NCBI GenBank assembly: GCA_018907035.1
Contig: JACCIC010000029.1
Location: 452,501-516,500 of the forward strand
Direction: 5' to 3'
DNA: 64,000 nucleotides
Source of the DNA: Sycobia sp. Sy_11
Lineage: Eukaryota > Arthropoda > Insecta > Hymenoptera > Epichrysomallidae
A program made the translations under genes and the position numbers. The notes below the pieces were generated by a model. That model saw only the letters and a program-made list of their open reading frames with translations. It did not search any database and was not told the origin of the DNA. Positions 1-11,175 of this stretch are shown in pieces (within the stretch, counting starts at the first letter, position 1; each line of letters starts with the position of its first letter).

Positions 1-105
1 CGATGCCAGAGGCTAGCAGAACTTGAACGAATATTAGAAGGAGAAGACTCAAATGTTTCAAACATTCGAAATATTCGAGAAGCAAAGATATTGAGTTCCG
101 GTTGA
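1..105 (+). CDS. Unassigned ORF tail open at the window edge
   Basis: An open frame runs from base 1 to a TGA at 103-105 and gives 34 residues rich in E, R, L, I and N. I do not recognise it. It does not resemble the NSUN2 segment expected just upstream of the exon at 1846. It could be the last exon of another gene, or a shifted part of the mariner remnant that starts at about 107. With so few codons, chance is also possible. Confidence 0.2.
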   Translation, partial: RCQRLAELERILEGEDSNVSNIRNIREAKILSSG

Positions 106-106
106 A

Positions 107-487
107 TGAAAAAGAAAAACTTTTTTACACCGTACCACGACTGTTGATGAAAATTGATACAATACGACAACCAAAATTGTGGAAAATCATGGGAGCACCC
201 CGGCTCTTCAGCAATATCGTCTGCAAAACCAAATTTTCACGGCTTGAAACTTTTTCTCTGTATTTGGTAGTTAGTATGGTGTAATTTATTTAGAGCTTCT
301 CAAACCGAGTGAGACGTATCACGCGTCATTGCTATCCACTTCAATTGATACATTTAGGTCGAACCTTAAACACCATTGGCCGCTATGCAAAGAAATAGAT
401 AAAAAACTGATTGTATTACACGACCTCATTTGGTCTTAAGTTGCAAAGTCAGTGAAAACATACATAGAAACGCTTCAATGGGAATTT
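107..487 (+). mobile_element. Mariner remnant, mauritiana-like, catalytic-domain part
   Basis: Across shifting frames the sequence follows the transposase segment seen intact at 6684-7265. It includes the region around the first catalytic Asp (a decayed TGDEKW), then AKPNIHG-like, WWDQ-like, ELLKPSET and HDN-like stretches, and ends in VKTYIETLQWEF. Stops and indels make it non-coding. Both TIRs are missing. It stops abruptly near 487, where a different mariner type begins in the same orientation. Confidence 0.75.
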
Positions 488-1227
488 CGACGCCAAGAAA
501 CCTTCTAGACCGAATCAACGCCTGCGCTGTGTTGCTGAAATGGAACAAACTCGACTTATTTTTGAAGCAGATGATAACTGGCGACGAAAACTGGGTCACA
601 GACGACAACATGAAGCGAAAAGGGTCATGGTCCAAGGCCGGTGGATCGTCCCAAACAGTGTCCAAGCCGGGATTGGCGGCCAGGAAGGTTTTGCTCTGTG
701 CTTGGCGGAATTGGAAGGGAATCATCCATTATAAGCTGCTTCCATATGGCCAGACGCTTAATTCTACCATCTACTGTGAACAACTGGACCGCTTGAAGCA
801 GGCTATCGACCAGAAGCGTTCACAATTGGCCAACAGGAAGGGTGTAGTGTTCCACCAGGACAACGCCAGACTACACACTTCTTTGATGACTTGTCAGAAG
901 CTACGGGAGTTCGGATGGGAGGTTTTATCGTATCCACCATATAGCCCGGACATAGGCGCCAAGTGTTTACCACCTGTTCCTTCCCATGTCGAACGGCCTT
1001 GGTCGTGTAAAGTTGGACTCAAAAGAGGTTTGTGAAAAGTAACTGCCCGAGTTCTTCGCAAATAAGGAGAGGGATTTCTACGAGAGGGGCATCATGAAAT
1101 TGCCGTCTAGATGGAAACAGATAATCGAACAAAACGGCGCATATTTGAAGTAAATCCGAAAACTGTAACATTCTTTATAAAAAATTGAATGAAAAACAAA
1201 AAAGCGGAAGGGAGATATTTGACAACC
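488..1227 (+). mobile_element. Mariner remnant, second type (mellifera-like), 5' truncated
   Basis: A mostly open frame (about 430-1035) encodes the C-terminal transposase domain. TGDENW carries the first catalytic Asp and VVFHQDNARLHTS the second. PPYSPD follows, and the third Asp region is then lost to a frameshift after the motif. The 3' part retains a terminal repeat ending GGGAGATATTTGACAACC at 1227, followed by TA at 1228-1229. The N-terminal DNA-binding domain and 5' TIR are absent. The subfamily assignment is tentative. The same family recurs in reverse at 3781-4870. Confidence 0.8.
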
Positions 1228-1229
1228 TA

Positions 1230-1845
1230 ATATTTCTTGTAAATAGACAATGATTTGATTCGTTTTGAAAAGTTTATAGCAGTATATATAAATATACAAG
1301 AGTATGTTAAATATATAGGCGTGCTTTTGACGCTTTTAATAGCGCTTTTAAGACAACATCCGATGATACAACGAGATTCACTTTACTGAGATTTTGCACA
1401 AATTAAATTAATTTAAGATAAAGGATATACATTTCTATGATAATTTTATGCTGGTGATCACTATTTTATTATTTCGAAAAAGTTGCTTTTTATCTGTCTT
1501 CCATTTGTTTTTCTATAAGAGTACATGTATCAGTCATACAAAAGCCGCACTTTCAAACTCGATTTCTTCTAACATTTTCTACGTCAAGTAAATAAAATAA
1601 TGATACCATCATATTCAAGTTAGTTTAATTATCGATGATAACTATTACTATCTGCTAAATATTTGATTTAAAGGAACCTTAACTAATGAAAAATAAAATT
1701 TTTGGTTTTTATAACATTGTTTCTACTTGAGAGTGAAATTTTTAGAGTGTCTAACAATGATATCATTAATTGTTTTTATTGTTATTTCTATTATTATGTA
1801 TAATAATATTAATTTTTAAATTAATTAGAAATTTTTTTCATTAAG
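1230..1845. other. AT-rich sequence, probably NSUN2 intron
   Basis: This stretch lies between the mariner end and the first visible NSUN2 exon. It is AT-rich, has no supported ORF, and ends in a pyrimidine-rich run before the splice acceptor at 1844-1845. The preceding NSUN2 exon must lie upstream of the window or has been missed. Confidence 0.5.
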
Positions 1846-2148
1846 CATGAGAATTTTACCACATCACCAAAATACTGGAGGATTTTTTATTGCAATTTTG
1901 GAAAAAATTAAGTCTCTTCCATGGGAAGATGATAATAATATTAATCAAGATAATCAAATTCCAATGATTAAACCGAACAATTTAAGAAATGAATTTAAGG
2001 AGACAGATTCCATAAAAAAAAGAAAAAGAATTTTAAATGAGAAAATGCCTGGAGAACCAAAAGGAAAACTCAAAAGATTACAAGGTTTTCGAGAAGATCC
2101 ATTCGTTTTTTTTAGTAATAAAAATGAAGATGTTTGGCTTTCTATAAA
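1846..2148 (+). CDS. Nsun2: NSUN2 exon: end of methyltransferase core and acidic/basic linker
   Basis: The exon reads MRILPHHQNTGGFF near its start, the conserved motif that closes the catalytic core of NSUN2-type RNA m5C methyltransferases. A charged, lysine-rich linker follows, then LKRLQGFREDPFVFF, which matches the family's phenylalanine-rich segment (human: GFKEDPFVF). The acceptor is AG at 1844-1845 and the donor GT is at 2149. The first base completes a codon begun in the previous exon. NSUN2 is a nuclear/nucleolar enzyme that methylates tRNA C34 and C48-50 and some other RNAs using S-adenosylmethionine. The SAM-binding domain and the catalytic cysteines are encoded upstream of this window. 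Confidence 0.9.
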
Positions 2149-3373
2149 GTATATTTATTAATAACAAGTTACTTTAGTTTAGGTGTCAATATATGTAGCG
2201 ATCTTACAAAATACATATTATGTTTTATATAAAACATTAGCATACAGTATAAGCAATGTGTTGCAAATATAAAAGAAAATGCAAATAACTGAAAAATAAA
2301 GTTAGGCTATATCTGTGTTCAAAACTTTTAAATAAATTTTTGACATAACAAAAAATTTCAATAGTATAATGTTCAATAGTTCTAAAAAATCATTGATCTA
2401 GCTCCTGAAATTGTATACCACATTATTTAATAGATATTTTATAGTATAAATAAACTTACTTGTTTCGTTCTTATTTCATTTTTTTTTACTATCAATTATT
2501 TTTAAACGAGAATTTAAAAGTCATTCCATTGTATCCATCATTTACTAATGTAAAAAGTCACTACTGCCTATCAGAATAAGAAAATTTATGTATCTATATG
2601 TATATAATATGATGAAGAATGCAGGCTTTATCTTCTTATTCTAATTAATCTTCTTTACATTCATATTTGACTGAATACTATACAGAGTAAGATTTTTCAA
2701 TACCTTTGACTTTATATATAGTAATCGAATACTTAACAGCTATAGTCAGTTTCTATTCATGATTTCTTGTATTATTGTACTATATAATATAATACATTTT
2801 TACTAGTATATCAATATGAAAGATTATAAACTGATTAGTATTCTTACAATTTTTCACTACCTGGTAGAAAATCTTATAAAATTAACCAAAAAAATTAAAT
2901 TAAAGATAATAACCTATCTGAATGTTGATCAAAATATATATTCTTTATTTTATACATTCATTCTCTATAAACAGCATTTCTCGAGAAAAATGTAATGGGA
3001 GCTATATTAAGTATATGGAAAACCGTTCAAAGGATCTCGATATAAAGTGTTGGATTTTCTCTCTTGAAATATTGTTTATACCGAAAATCTATGTAGAATA
3101 AAAAATATATATTTGAATGAGATGTATATCTATGAATTTAATTTTTTTTTTAATTTTGTTTTTCTCCGCGATAATTTCAAAAAATACTGATTTTTATGGA
3201 CTTTTATAGATTTGGTAAAAAGTATACAAATTCCGTCTAAAGCAATTATGATTTTCGTGATGGGTACTGCAAAAATAAGTGTACCAATTTTCCAAAAAAT
3301 AGGGCCAAGGGACTAATTGAAGAGAGCCATATCAATACGCGTATTCCTTCTTCAGAAATATTATCATAATATC

Positions 3374-3378
<5 letters not shown>

Positions 3379-3420
<42 letters not shown>
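3379..3420. repeat. (AT)n microsatellite
   Basis: An uninterrupted AT dinucleotide run inside the NSUN2 intron. Confidence 0.95.
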
Positions 3421-3421
<1 letters not shown>

Positions 3422-3500
3422 AATATAGATTTATATACAAAATATATTTTTTACATAGATCTTTTTTAAATGTTGAATAATTATTATTTGAATGTTGAAC

Positions 3501-3538
3501 ATTATTATCTCTCGCGCTGCCGAGACGGATAATGCTAG
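3501..3538 (+). repeat. Helitron-like 3' end: GC-rich hairpin then CTAG
   Basis: An imperfect GC-rich hairpin around TCTCGCGCTGCCGAGA is followed after about 10 bases by GCTAG at 3534-3538 and then AT repeat. Related sequences occur at 35675-35742 and, reversed, at 48142-48215. Helitrons end in a short hairpin followed by CTRR. No Rep/helicase coding sequence is visible, so this would be a non-autonomous relic. Confidence 0.4.
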
Positions 3539-3546
3539 TATATGTA

Positions 3547-3548
<2 letters not shown>

Positions 3549-3613
<65 letters not shown>
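3549..3613. repeat. (AT)n microsatellite
   Basis: A long uninterrupted AT dinucleotide run directly after the helitron-like end. Confidence 0.95.
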
Positions 3614-3617
<4 letters not shown>

Positions 3618-3780
3618 CTAAACTAGTATAAAACTATCAGAGATAATAAACAATAATAAAAAAGCATCAATAATTAAAAAAATATTTTGTGTATTTAATT
3701 GAACAGGTTCTCCTATGAAGCTTGTTAAAAAGTATTCACATATGTAAAAAGGGATTTACGTAAATTATAGATATAGATTA

Positions 3781-4870
3781 GGTTGTCAAATATCTCCCTT
3801 CCACATTTTTGTTCTTCATTCAATGCTTTATAAAAAGTGTTACAGTGGTCGGATTTACTTCAAATATGCGCCGTTTTGCTCGATAATCTGTTTCCATTTA
3901 GACAGTAACTTCATAATACGCATCTCGTAGAAACCCCTCCTCTTATTTGCGAAGAAATCGGACAGCCACTTTTCACAAGCCTCTTTTGAGTCCAACTTTA
4001 CACCATTAAGAGCGATCTACATGGACAGACGTTATATCCGGGCTATATGATGGATGCGATAAATGATCCTATCCGAACTCCCGTAGCTTCTGACGAGTCA
4101 TCAACGAAGTGTGTGGTCTGGCGTTGTCCTGGTGGAACACTACACCCTTCCTGTTGGCCAATTGTGGACGCTTCTGGTCGATAGCCTGCTTCAAGCGGTC
4201 CAATTGTTCAGAGTAGATTGCAGAATTAAGCGTCTGGCTATATGGGATCAGCTCATAGTGGATGATTCCTTCTAATTCCACCAAATACACAGCGAAACCT
4301 TCCTGGCTGTCAATCCCTGCTTGGCCACTGTTCGCTTGATATTGTCGTATGTGATCCATTTTTCGTCGCCAATCACCGTCCTCTTCCAAAATGGGTCAAG
4401 TTCGTTCCGTTTCAGCAGCACATCGCAGGCGTTGATTCGGTCCAGAAGGTTTTTTTGCGTCAAATCATGCGGCACCCAAACATAAAGCTTTTTTTTTGTA
4501 TCCAGCCTTCAGAAGATGATTTAAAATGGTTTGTTGACTAATTCTCATCTCCTGGTCGATGTCACAAGATGCCACCTGCCGGTCTAACTCGATAAATTCT
4601 ATGATTTGATCGGTATTCGTCGTCACAGGTCTTCCGCCGGCTGGCTTATTCATAGTGTCATTTTCACCGGCTCTGAATCGTCGAAGCCATTTCTCTGCGG
4701 TTCGAAATAATAACGTGCCATCCCCCGAAAAACCATTAATCTCACGGAACGTTTGTCTAGCGGATTTGCTTTTGATGAAGGAAAATTTTAAAATAGCATG
4801 AATTTCGGCGTTAGTGAACTTCATGTTTACACGTCTATAAATTTTGAACGCAATATCCAAACTAATCATG
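3781..4870 (-). mobile_element. Mariner, second type (mellifera-like), nearly complete but 5' end lost
   Basis: The 3' TIR begins GGTTGTCAAATATCTCCC at 3781 and is preceded by TA at 3779-3780. On the minus strand the likely start Met is at 4824. The N-terminal helix-turn-helix region runs from MKFTNAEIHAI to RISQQTILNHLLKAGYKKK. A frameshift near 4470 leads into LLDRINACDVLLKRNELDP, GDEKW (first Asp) and FHQDNARPHTS (second Asp). Later frameshifts disable it. The 5' TIR is not found, and the element ends near 4870 against another mariner fragment. Confidence 0.8.
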
Positions 4871-4877
4871 CAATATC

Positions 4878-5026
4878 CAACTGATACGCCGACCATGCTT
4901 TCACATCGACTTCCAAACCGAACGCTCAGTTTTTGGTGGCACCGGCTCGGCATAGTGTATTATAAGTTGTTAAAACTGACTAAAACAATCACAGGCGATC
5001 GTTATCGAACGCAATACTGCATTTGA
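4878..5026 (+). mobile_element. Short mariner fragment, mauritiana-like
   Basis: The plus strand reads a decayed STSKPN stretch, then WWHRLGIVYYKLLK and ITGDRYRTQ. These match the middle of the transposase catalytic domain of the intact elements at 6055 and 38427 (WWDQLGVVYYELLK). It has no ends and lies head-to-head with the minus-strand mariner to its left. Confidence 0.7.
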
Positions 5027-6054
5027 GCCAAGTGTTGACAGCTATTTCTAATTCAGTTTTTAAAATTTCTAGGGAATGTGTTCAAAATAAATTAAACTGC
5101 TCTATCCACACGTTAACAACCCTCAATATTGCACAGGACAATGGTCTTATAAGTTATTATTTTTAGGTATTTATATACCTTTTCAACTTTATATACTACT
5201 TAATTAAGAATTTTATTGCAGTTTTCATACTGTGTTCTTGTACTGTTACTTGTTCGGCGGATAAGCTGCGTTAAGTCCTTATGGCTTTCGGCCTCGTATA
5301 GCTTTTAAGTTTATTATTTTTATTTGATTCTGTCTTCTAAGGGTGTGCTGCTGTAATTCATCTGAAGAGCTTTTACTTACATAGCTCAAAATCTCTCACT
5401 AATGATTCTTCAGCAATATCGTGAGTCTCAGCGATGTTTATCCACTAATCGTACAGATATTCGCCCTTTTTCGTCGCCAAAAAGGACAAGAAACGTTGAG
5501 TACAAAAACTCAAAAAATGAAAACTTCATTGCCTGTTAATACAAAAAATCTCCTTCCAAAAGGTATTTCTAAAAAGTACAAATATTTATAGCGCTAGATC
5601 TGATTTTGAATATTCGCTATCCGACACCACCCACATTCTAAGCCGCTTTTCAGTTATCTTTGGAACGATCTAGCCATAACACACCCAGACTCTGATCGAC
5701 GATAGGTAATAGATGCTGGTAATCGTTCAGATTTCGAAGAATTAAGATGTTATTAACACAGTGTTATTCATATCTATAGTTGACGAAGCTTGCAAAGAAG
5801 ATTTTGAGTTAGTAGAGCTTACCGAATTCTCTACTTCATAGTCTCTATCGCCTTATAAAGAAGAAATATAGAATAAATTGAATTATACCGCAAGGAGAAG
5901 GTGTCTTCCGAGAAGGTATTTTCCCTACAGTAATTTTCATATAAACAATGATATTATGTAGCTTTGGTATACAACTTGATAAATAGTCGATAAATCAAAT
6001 TTCTAAAAAGTTTAATTATAGCAAAGTCTTGAATTATTATACTGCAGTAATTTA

Positions 6055-7341
6055 TTAGGAGTGTGAATAAGTCTTTCCCGTTTTTTGTAAGAGATGGCGC
6101 CACCAATACTGTGCGAGTATTCAATGGTTACATATGTCATAATCAAAGCTTATTCATATGTCAACAATTCCATACTAACACATTAGTTAAAATTTTTTCG
6201 CATCATAAATTTTTGATATCGTGAAAATGTCGAAATTTGAGCCGAGTCGACGTCATTTGCGGGAAGTTTCACTTTATTGGTTCAATTTGAAGAAATCTGC
6301 TGCCGAGACGCATCGATTGCTTCAGGAGGCTTATGGAGAAGGTTGTGTCGATGATTCAAGTGTTCGCGGATGGTTTCGACGCTTCAAAAGCGGTGATTTC
6401 GACGTGGAAGACAAGGAGCGTTCCGGGCGGCCGCAAATCTTTGAAGATCGAGAATTGGCGACTTTGCTTGATGAAGATTCTTGTCAAACGCAAGAAGAAC
6501 TTGCTGAAGCATTGGGAGTTGACCGAACAACCATTTCCAAGCGTTTGAAAGCCATGGGAATGATCCAAAAGCAAGGAAATTGGGTGCCGTACGAACTGAA
6601 GCTGAGAGACGTCGAACGGCGTTTTTTTCACTTGCGAACAGCTGCTTCAGCGACATAAAAGAAAGGGTTTTCTGCATCGTATCGTGACTGGCGATGAAAA
6701 GTGGATATGTTACGATAATCCGAAGCGAAGAAAATCATGGGGACTACCCGGCCATGCATCATCATCGACGGCCAAGCCAAATATTCATGGCGCCAAGCTC
6801 ATGCTCTGTATATGGTGGGACCAGCTAGGTGTGGTTTACTATGAGCTTCTGAAACCGAATGAAAGGATCACAGGCGAGGTCTATCGACGACAATTGATGC
6901 GTTTGAGCCGCGCACTACGAGAAAAACGGCCACAATACTCCGACAGGCACGACAAAGTTATTTTGCAACATGACAATGCTCGCCCACATGTTGCACCGCC
7001 GGTGAAAACATACTTAAAAACGCTCAAATGGGAAGTCCTACCCCACCCGCCGTATAGTCCAGACGTTGCTCCGTCTGATTACCATCTCTTCAGATCGATG
7101 ACGCATGGCCTGGCTGACCAGCACTTCCATTCCTATGAGGAAGCCAAAAAATGGATAGATGACTGGATAGAGGCCAAACCGGTCGAATTTTTTCGCAACG
7201 GGATTCGTATGTTGCCAGAAAGATGGGAAAAAGTTGTAGCTAGCGATGGCCAATACTTTCAATAATTCATTTGTAACCATTTTTTCACAATAAAGGCTCA
7301 AAATTTGAAAAAAAACGGGAAAGACTTATTCACATACCTGA
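6055..7341 (+). mobile_element. Full-length mariner copy A (1287 bp), mauritiana subfamily
   Basis: The imperfect TIRs share GTGAATAAGTCTTTCCCG. The left end is TTAGGAGTGTG at 6055 and the right end is CATACCTGA ending at 7341. TA flanks both ends (6053-6054 and 7342-7343), as expected for mariner target duplication. The length equals that of copy B at 38427-39713. The transposase resembles the mauritiana subfamily, which includes Mos1 and the ant Mboumar elements. The insertion lies in an NSUN2 intron, in sense orientation. Confidence 0.95.
6227..7265 (+). pseudogene. Mariner transposase, single frameshift at T7
   Basis: I chose ATG 6227 (MSKFEPSRRHLREVS) because it aligns with family starts. 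Frame 1 encodes the paired helix-turn-helix DNA-binding region (YGEGCVDDSSVRGWF; QEELAEALGVDRTTISKRL) and the WVPYEL linker. A run of seven T at about 6623-6629 shifts the frame. Frame 2 then encodes TGDEKWI (first Asp), LQHDNARPHV (second Asp), PPYSPDVAPSDYHLF (third Asp) and ends WEKVVASDGQYFQ at 7265. The spacing is D34D. Removing one T would restore the usual length of about 345 residues. No other lesion is evident. The enzyme cuts and pastes elements with matching TIRs at TA targets. Confidence 0.9.
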
Positions 7342-7707
7342 TAATTAAACTTACTATATTCTAAAAAAATTTAATTTTTTAAAATTCTTTATGTGTAGGG
7401 AGTAGTTATTATTAAAAAATTATTGTTATTTAATTAGAATTTTCTTATGAATAATTATTGAATGCAAAGTGAAAATTTGCCTATGAGTAGATTAATAATA
7501 TATTGCCCATTTTCTTCCCTTTTTTAAAATAAAATATGATTGTTTACAATGTAATATGTCAGTGAAACATTTTTAAACTAAAAGAAAATATTTAAATTTT
7601 AATCTTTCTGCACAAATCTGTCCTGAAGATACTTATATTGTGATTGCTACATATGCTGACGCTCTTACACAACATACATCTATATAATCTTTATTTATTT
7701 CTTACAG

Positions 7708-8075
7708 ATCATTCTATAATATATCGGATGAATTAGATCCGCAATGTCTATTAGTAAGATGCTATGAAGGGAAAAAAAAAAATATTTACTTCTCATCTCC
7801 AGGAATTCGGGACATTATTATATGCAATGAAAATAAAATAAAAATGATTAATACTGGAGTCAAAACTTTTGTGCGTTGCGACAATAAAAATACTACCTGT
7901 GCCTTCCGGTTAGCTCAAGAAGGTTTAAGCAGTATTGTTAATTTCATTGGTGATCGACGTAGAGTAAATATTTTAAAAAGTGACTTAATCATGCTTCTTG
8001 AAAATGATGATCATCACACTCCACCGAAAATCACGAATCTAGATCCAATGACTCAAAAACAATTAATAAATTTTG
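7708..8075 (+). CDS. Nsun2: NSUN2 exon: PUA-like region
   Basis: The acceptor AG is at 7706-7707 and the donor is GTAAG at 8076. The product starts KSFYNISDELDPQ and runs through CYEGKKKNIYF, KIKMINTGVKTFVRC, CAFRLAQEGLSSIVNFIGDRR and MTQKQLINFG. INTG-K and CAFRLAQEG are near-identical to the human protein's INTGIK and CAFRLAQEG, in the C-terminal RNA-binding (PUA-like) part of NSUN2. The frame is open across the whole exon and consistent with both neighbours. Confidence 0.93.
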
Positions 8076-8574
8076 GTAAGTTGCCAAGATTCAAATCAAT
8101 AACTAATGTAAAGTTGAATGAGTGATACTACTTTTGAAACAAAAATTAGAAGAATTCTCAATTTTTGAAATAACAATTGGAGAAACTTTTCTCATTTATT
8201 GAATTGAATAGTAGTAAGAAACATTTATAGCTAGGAAATGTTTGAAAATAATGTGGATACTAGGTAATAATTAAACTTGAAACATATTCAATGATATTGT
8301 ATTTGAATAAGTTAAATTACAGGTATGAGAACGTCGAACTGGGCAATGAACCTACCGCTAAAGTGTAAGCAAAGAAGTGTTGTAGGATGCATTTTCAAAC
8401 CTTGGGCAGATTGAAAGCCTAATTAAAACTTTTCATATTCGAAATCTCACTCATTCTTATATATTAGCTTCTGTAATATGACATAGATTTGCATTTTCAT
8501 TTACTATGAGTATAATTTGTAATATTAAATTTGAATTAACGTTATACTACATTACATTATTTTATATACTTATA

Positions 8575-9865
8575 TTGAGTGTACAACTAAGTTTCGGCGT
8601 TTGCTAAAAGACGGCGTCATCAGTAAATCTCCAGCAGAAATGTCAGACCTCATATATTATATTTGTAGTTTGTGTATCTGTCAACAACTTCGCAACATTA
8701 TATTTGAAAATTTCTTTCGGTGTACTTTATTTTATCGAGTAAAATCATCGCAAATTTTCAGCCAAATAAACGTCATTTTCGGGAAGCTTTGCCTCCATTC
8801 TTTAATATGAAGAAAAGTGCAGATGAGACCTATCGTTTGCTTTTGGAAACTTATGGGGCATTATGTATTGATGAATCGACGTGTCGCGAATGGATGAAAT
8901 GGTTCAAAAGTGGTGATTTTAAAATAAAGACAAATACCGCTCCGGAAAGCCAAAAAGTTGTGAATACGAGGAATTAGAGGGTTTGATGAATGAGCATCCG
9001 TGTCAGACTTAAGAAGAACTCACTGCATAATTGCGCATCATCCAACAAGCCGTTTTCCTGCGTTGAAAAGCATTGGGATTCATTCAAAAGGTTGACAATT
9101 GAATACGGTACGAATTAAAGCCAAAAGACGGCGATTTTGCATATCTGAAATATTGCTGTAGTGGTATAAAAATAACTCATTTTCGCGTCGTACTGTCACT
9201 TGTGATCAAAAATGAATTTATTATGATAACCCTAAAAGGACAAAAATCGTATACAAAGTCCGATGAATCGACGCCGAAGTCCCGATGAAGTCCACGATGA
9301 AGTCCCGCTCAATCGACGCCGAAAGGAAATATTCACGTAAATAAGGTCATGCTTTGCATATAGTGGGATCAAAAGGATATCGTGTAAAGGTCAAACCATC
9401 GAAGGACCATTGTTCCGCACCCGATTTATGCATTTAAAGCTATTCTAACAGGAAAAGCGGCCAGAACATGAGATCAGATATGAGTCTGTCATTTTTCATC
9501 AGGATAACGTTCGACAAAATGTGGCTTCGGTCAAAAACTATTTGGAAAATAGAGGATGGAAAATTCTGCCTCACCCACCTTGCAGTCCAGACTTGGCATT
9601 TGACTACGACTTATTTCGATCAATACAGAACGCCCTTACGGGAATACGTTTCAGTTGAGTAGGGGGTTTCAAAAATTGGCTCGATACCTTCTTCGTCTCA
9701 AAAGACGAGAAATTTTTTTAATCCGGACTTCATGAATTGCGAGAAAGATGGAAAAAGGTTATAGCTTTCGATGGACAATACTTTGAATAAAGGATATATA
9801 ACTATGTTTTCATAATAGAACCTCACATTTTGGAAAAAACGCTGGCAACTAACTTGTACACCCAA
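8575..9865 (+). mobile_element. Decayed full-length mariner, mauritiana-like (1291 bp)
   Basis: The left TIR begins TTGAGTGTACAACTAAG at 8575 and the right TIR reads, inverted, TTGGGTGTACAAGTTAG ending at 9865. Both are flanked by TA. Frames switch repeatedly, but the N-terminal KKSADETYRLLLETYG...CREWMKWFKSGDF, a decayed TCDQK-like first-Asp block, HQDN (second Asp) and HPPCSPDL (third Asp region) are readable. The C terminus reads ERWKKVIAFDGQYFE. The TIR differs from copies A and B, so it is a separate family of the same subfamily. Confidence 0.85.
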
Positions 9866-10584
9866 TATTTATATATTTTTATAAAATTTTATATAAAAAA
9901 TGTATCTATCTATAGATATATTTGGTATCTATATAGATAAGGTTGGTTCAAACTTCTCATTTAAGTGTTTTCAAGTAAGTTTTAATATGTTTGGCAAAGT
10001 CACGCCTAGCCTTGTTATACAGTAACGTCCCTTTTTCGCGGCTTTGCTTCTATTGCGGTCATTTTTAATTGCATCAACTACTTTTCAATTGCATTTAATA
10101 GGGTGCATTAATAATACTTCCTTTTGGTTTCAATATAATAAATAATGTTATAATATATAATAATAAAAAAATATTATAATTTCAGGGTTTTTCGAAGTTT
10201 TTTTGCTTTTCTCCACTTGGATTTTCTATAGCATTTAAATTACCATCTTTGAAGCATGAATCGATTTCCGAATGTTTTTTTGCCTTGAGCAGCAGTACAT
10301 CCCTCTGCATAAACACTGAACTTATTCGTGAATACGATAAGAAGTGAGTAAGGTGAAAGTACATAATACCTACTACTTCATTTCGATAGACAGATTTATT
10401 AAGTGCAACATTCGATCACCTTCTCCCCCCTCTCTCCCTTTTTCTCTCTCACTCTCTTTCTTTCTTTTTTTCTTTCTCTTTATGATGCGCTGAGCCCAAC
10501 ATTGACCTGCCTATAATATCACTGAGGGGCGAGCTTGTGATGGCTATAGAATCTTCGCATATGTATCGTGATCGAGACACTTCG

Positions 10585-11175
10585 TATACACATCGAATCG
10601 TGACGGGAGACGAAAAGTGGATTCACTACAACAACCCAAAGCGTGGGAAGTGATGGGGTAAGTCCGGGCATACCTCTACTTCGATGACCAAGCCGAACAT
10701 TCATGGCAAGAAGCTAACGCTGTGTATTTCATGGGATCAGCTTGGAGTAATCTATTATGACACTACTGCAACTAGTGCAAAACGTCCACAATATGCCAAA
10801 AGGTACGATAAAGTCATTTTTCAGTATAACAAAACTTGGCCATATATTGCAAAAATCGTAAAGGAAACGTTAGAAGCACTGAATTGGGACGTCCAACCCC
10901 ACCCGCCATATTTATCAGATATTGCCACTCGAGACTGACACCTATTCTGATCGACGACTCATGGTCTGGCTGAGCAGCACTTCACTTCTTACGAGAAATT
11001 GAAGAAATGGGTCGATTCGTGGATCGCTTCAGAAGACGAGCAATTTTTTGGACGGGGTATTCGCTTGCTGCCCGAAAGATGGTCAAAAGTAGTAGATGTG
11101 CAACATTTTGAATGAGATTATTTGTACCTTTTTTACAATAAATTCTTATTTCTTTCTAAAAAACATGGCGGAAAC
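10585..11175 (+). mobile_element. 5'-truncated mariner remnant, mauritiana-like
   Basis: The plus strand reads HRIVTGDEKWIHYNNPKR (first Asp), then a stop, then TKPNIHGKKLTLCISWDQLGV, a deletion, KRYDKVIFQYNKTWPYIA (second Asp lost), HPPYLSDIATRD and a C terminus ending VQHFE. The DNA-binding half and 5' TIR are missing and the 3' TIR is not clear. It shares its long-range pattern with the relics at 35.1 and 37.8 kb. Confidence 0.75.

Larger units (their letters stand above)
2149..7707 (+). other. Nsun2: NSUN2 intron (5.56 kb) loaded with mariners
   Basis: The donor is GTATAT at 2149 and the acceptor is TTCTTACAG ending at 7707. Joining AA to A across the intron keeps the reading frame. The intron contains two (AT)n tracts, a helitron-like end, a decayed mariner, a mariner fragment and an intact-length mariner. 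The stretches 2160-3370, 5027-6052 and 7344-7690 are AT-rich and contain no gene I can support. Confidence 0.85.

Noticed and set aside
1..105. Possible preceding NSUN2 exon
   Set aside because: The residues do not match the NSUN2 region expected before the RILPHHQNTGG motif and the frame ends in a stop, so it cannot splice in phase as read.
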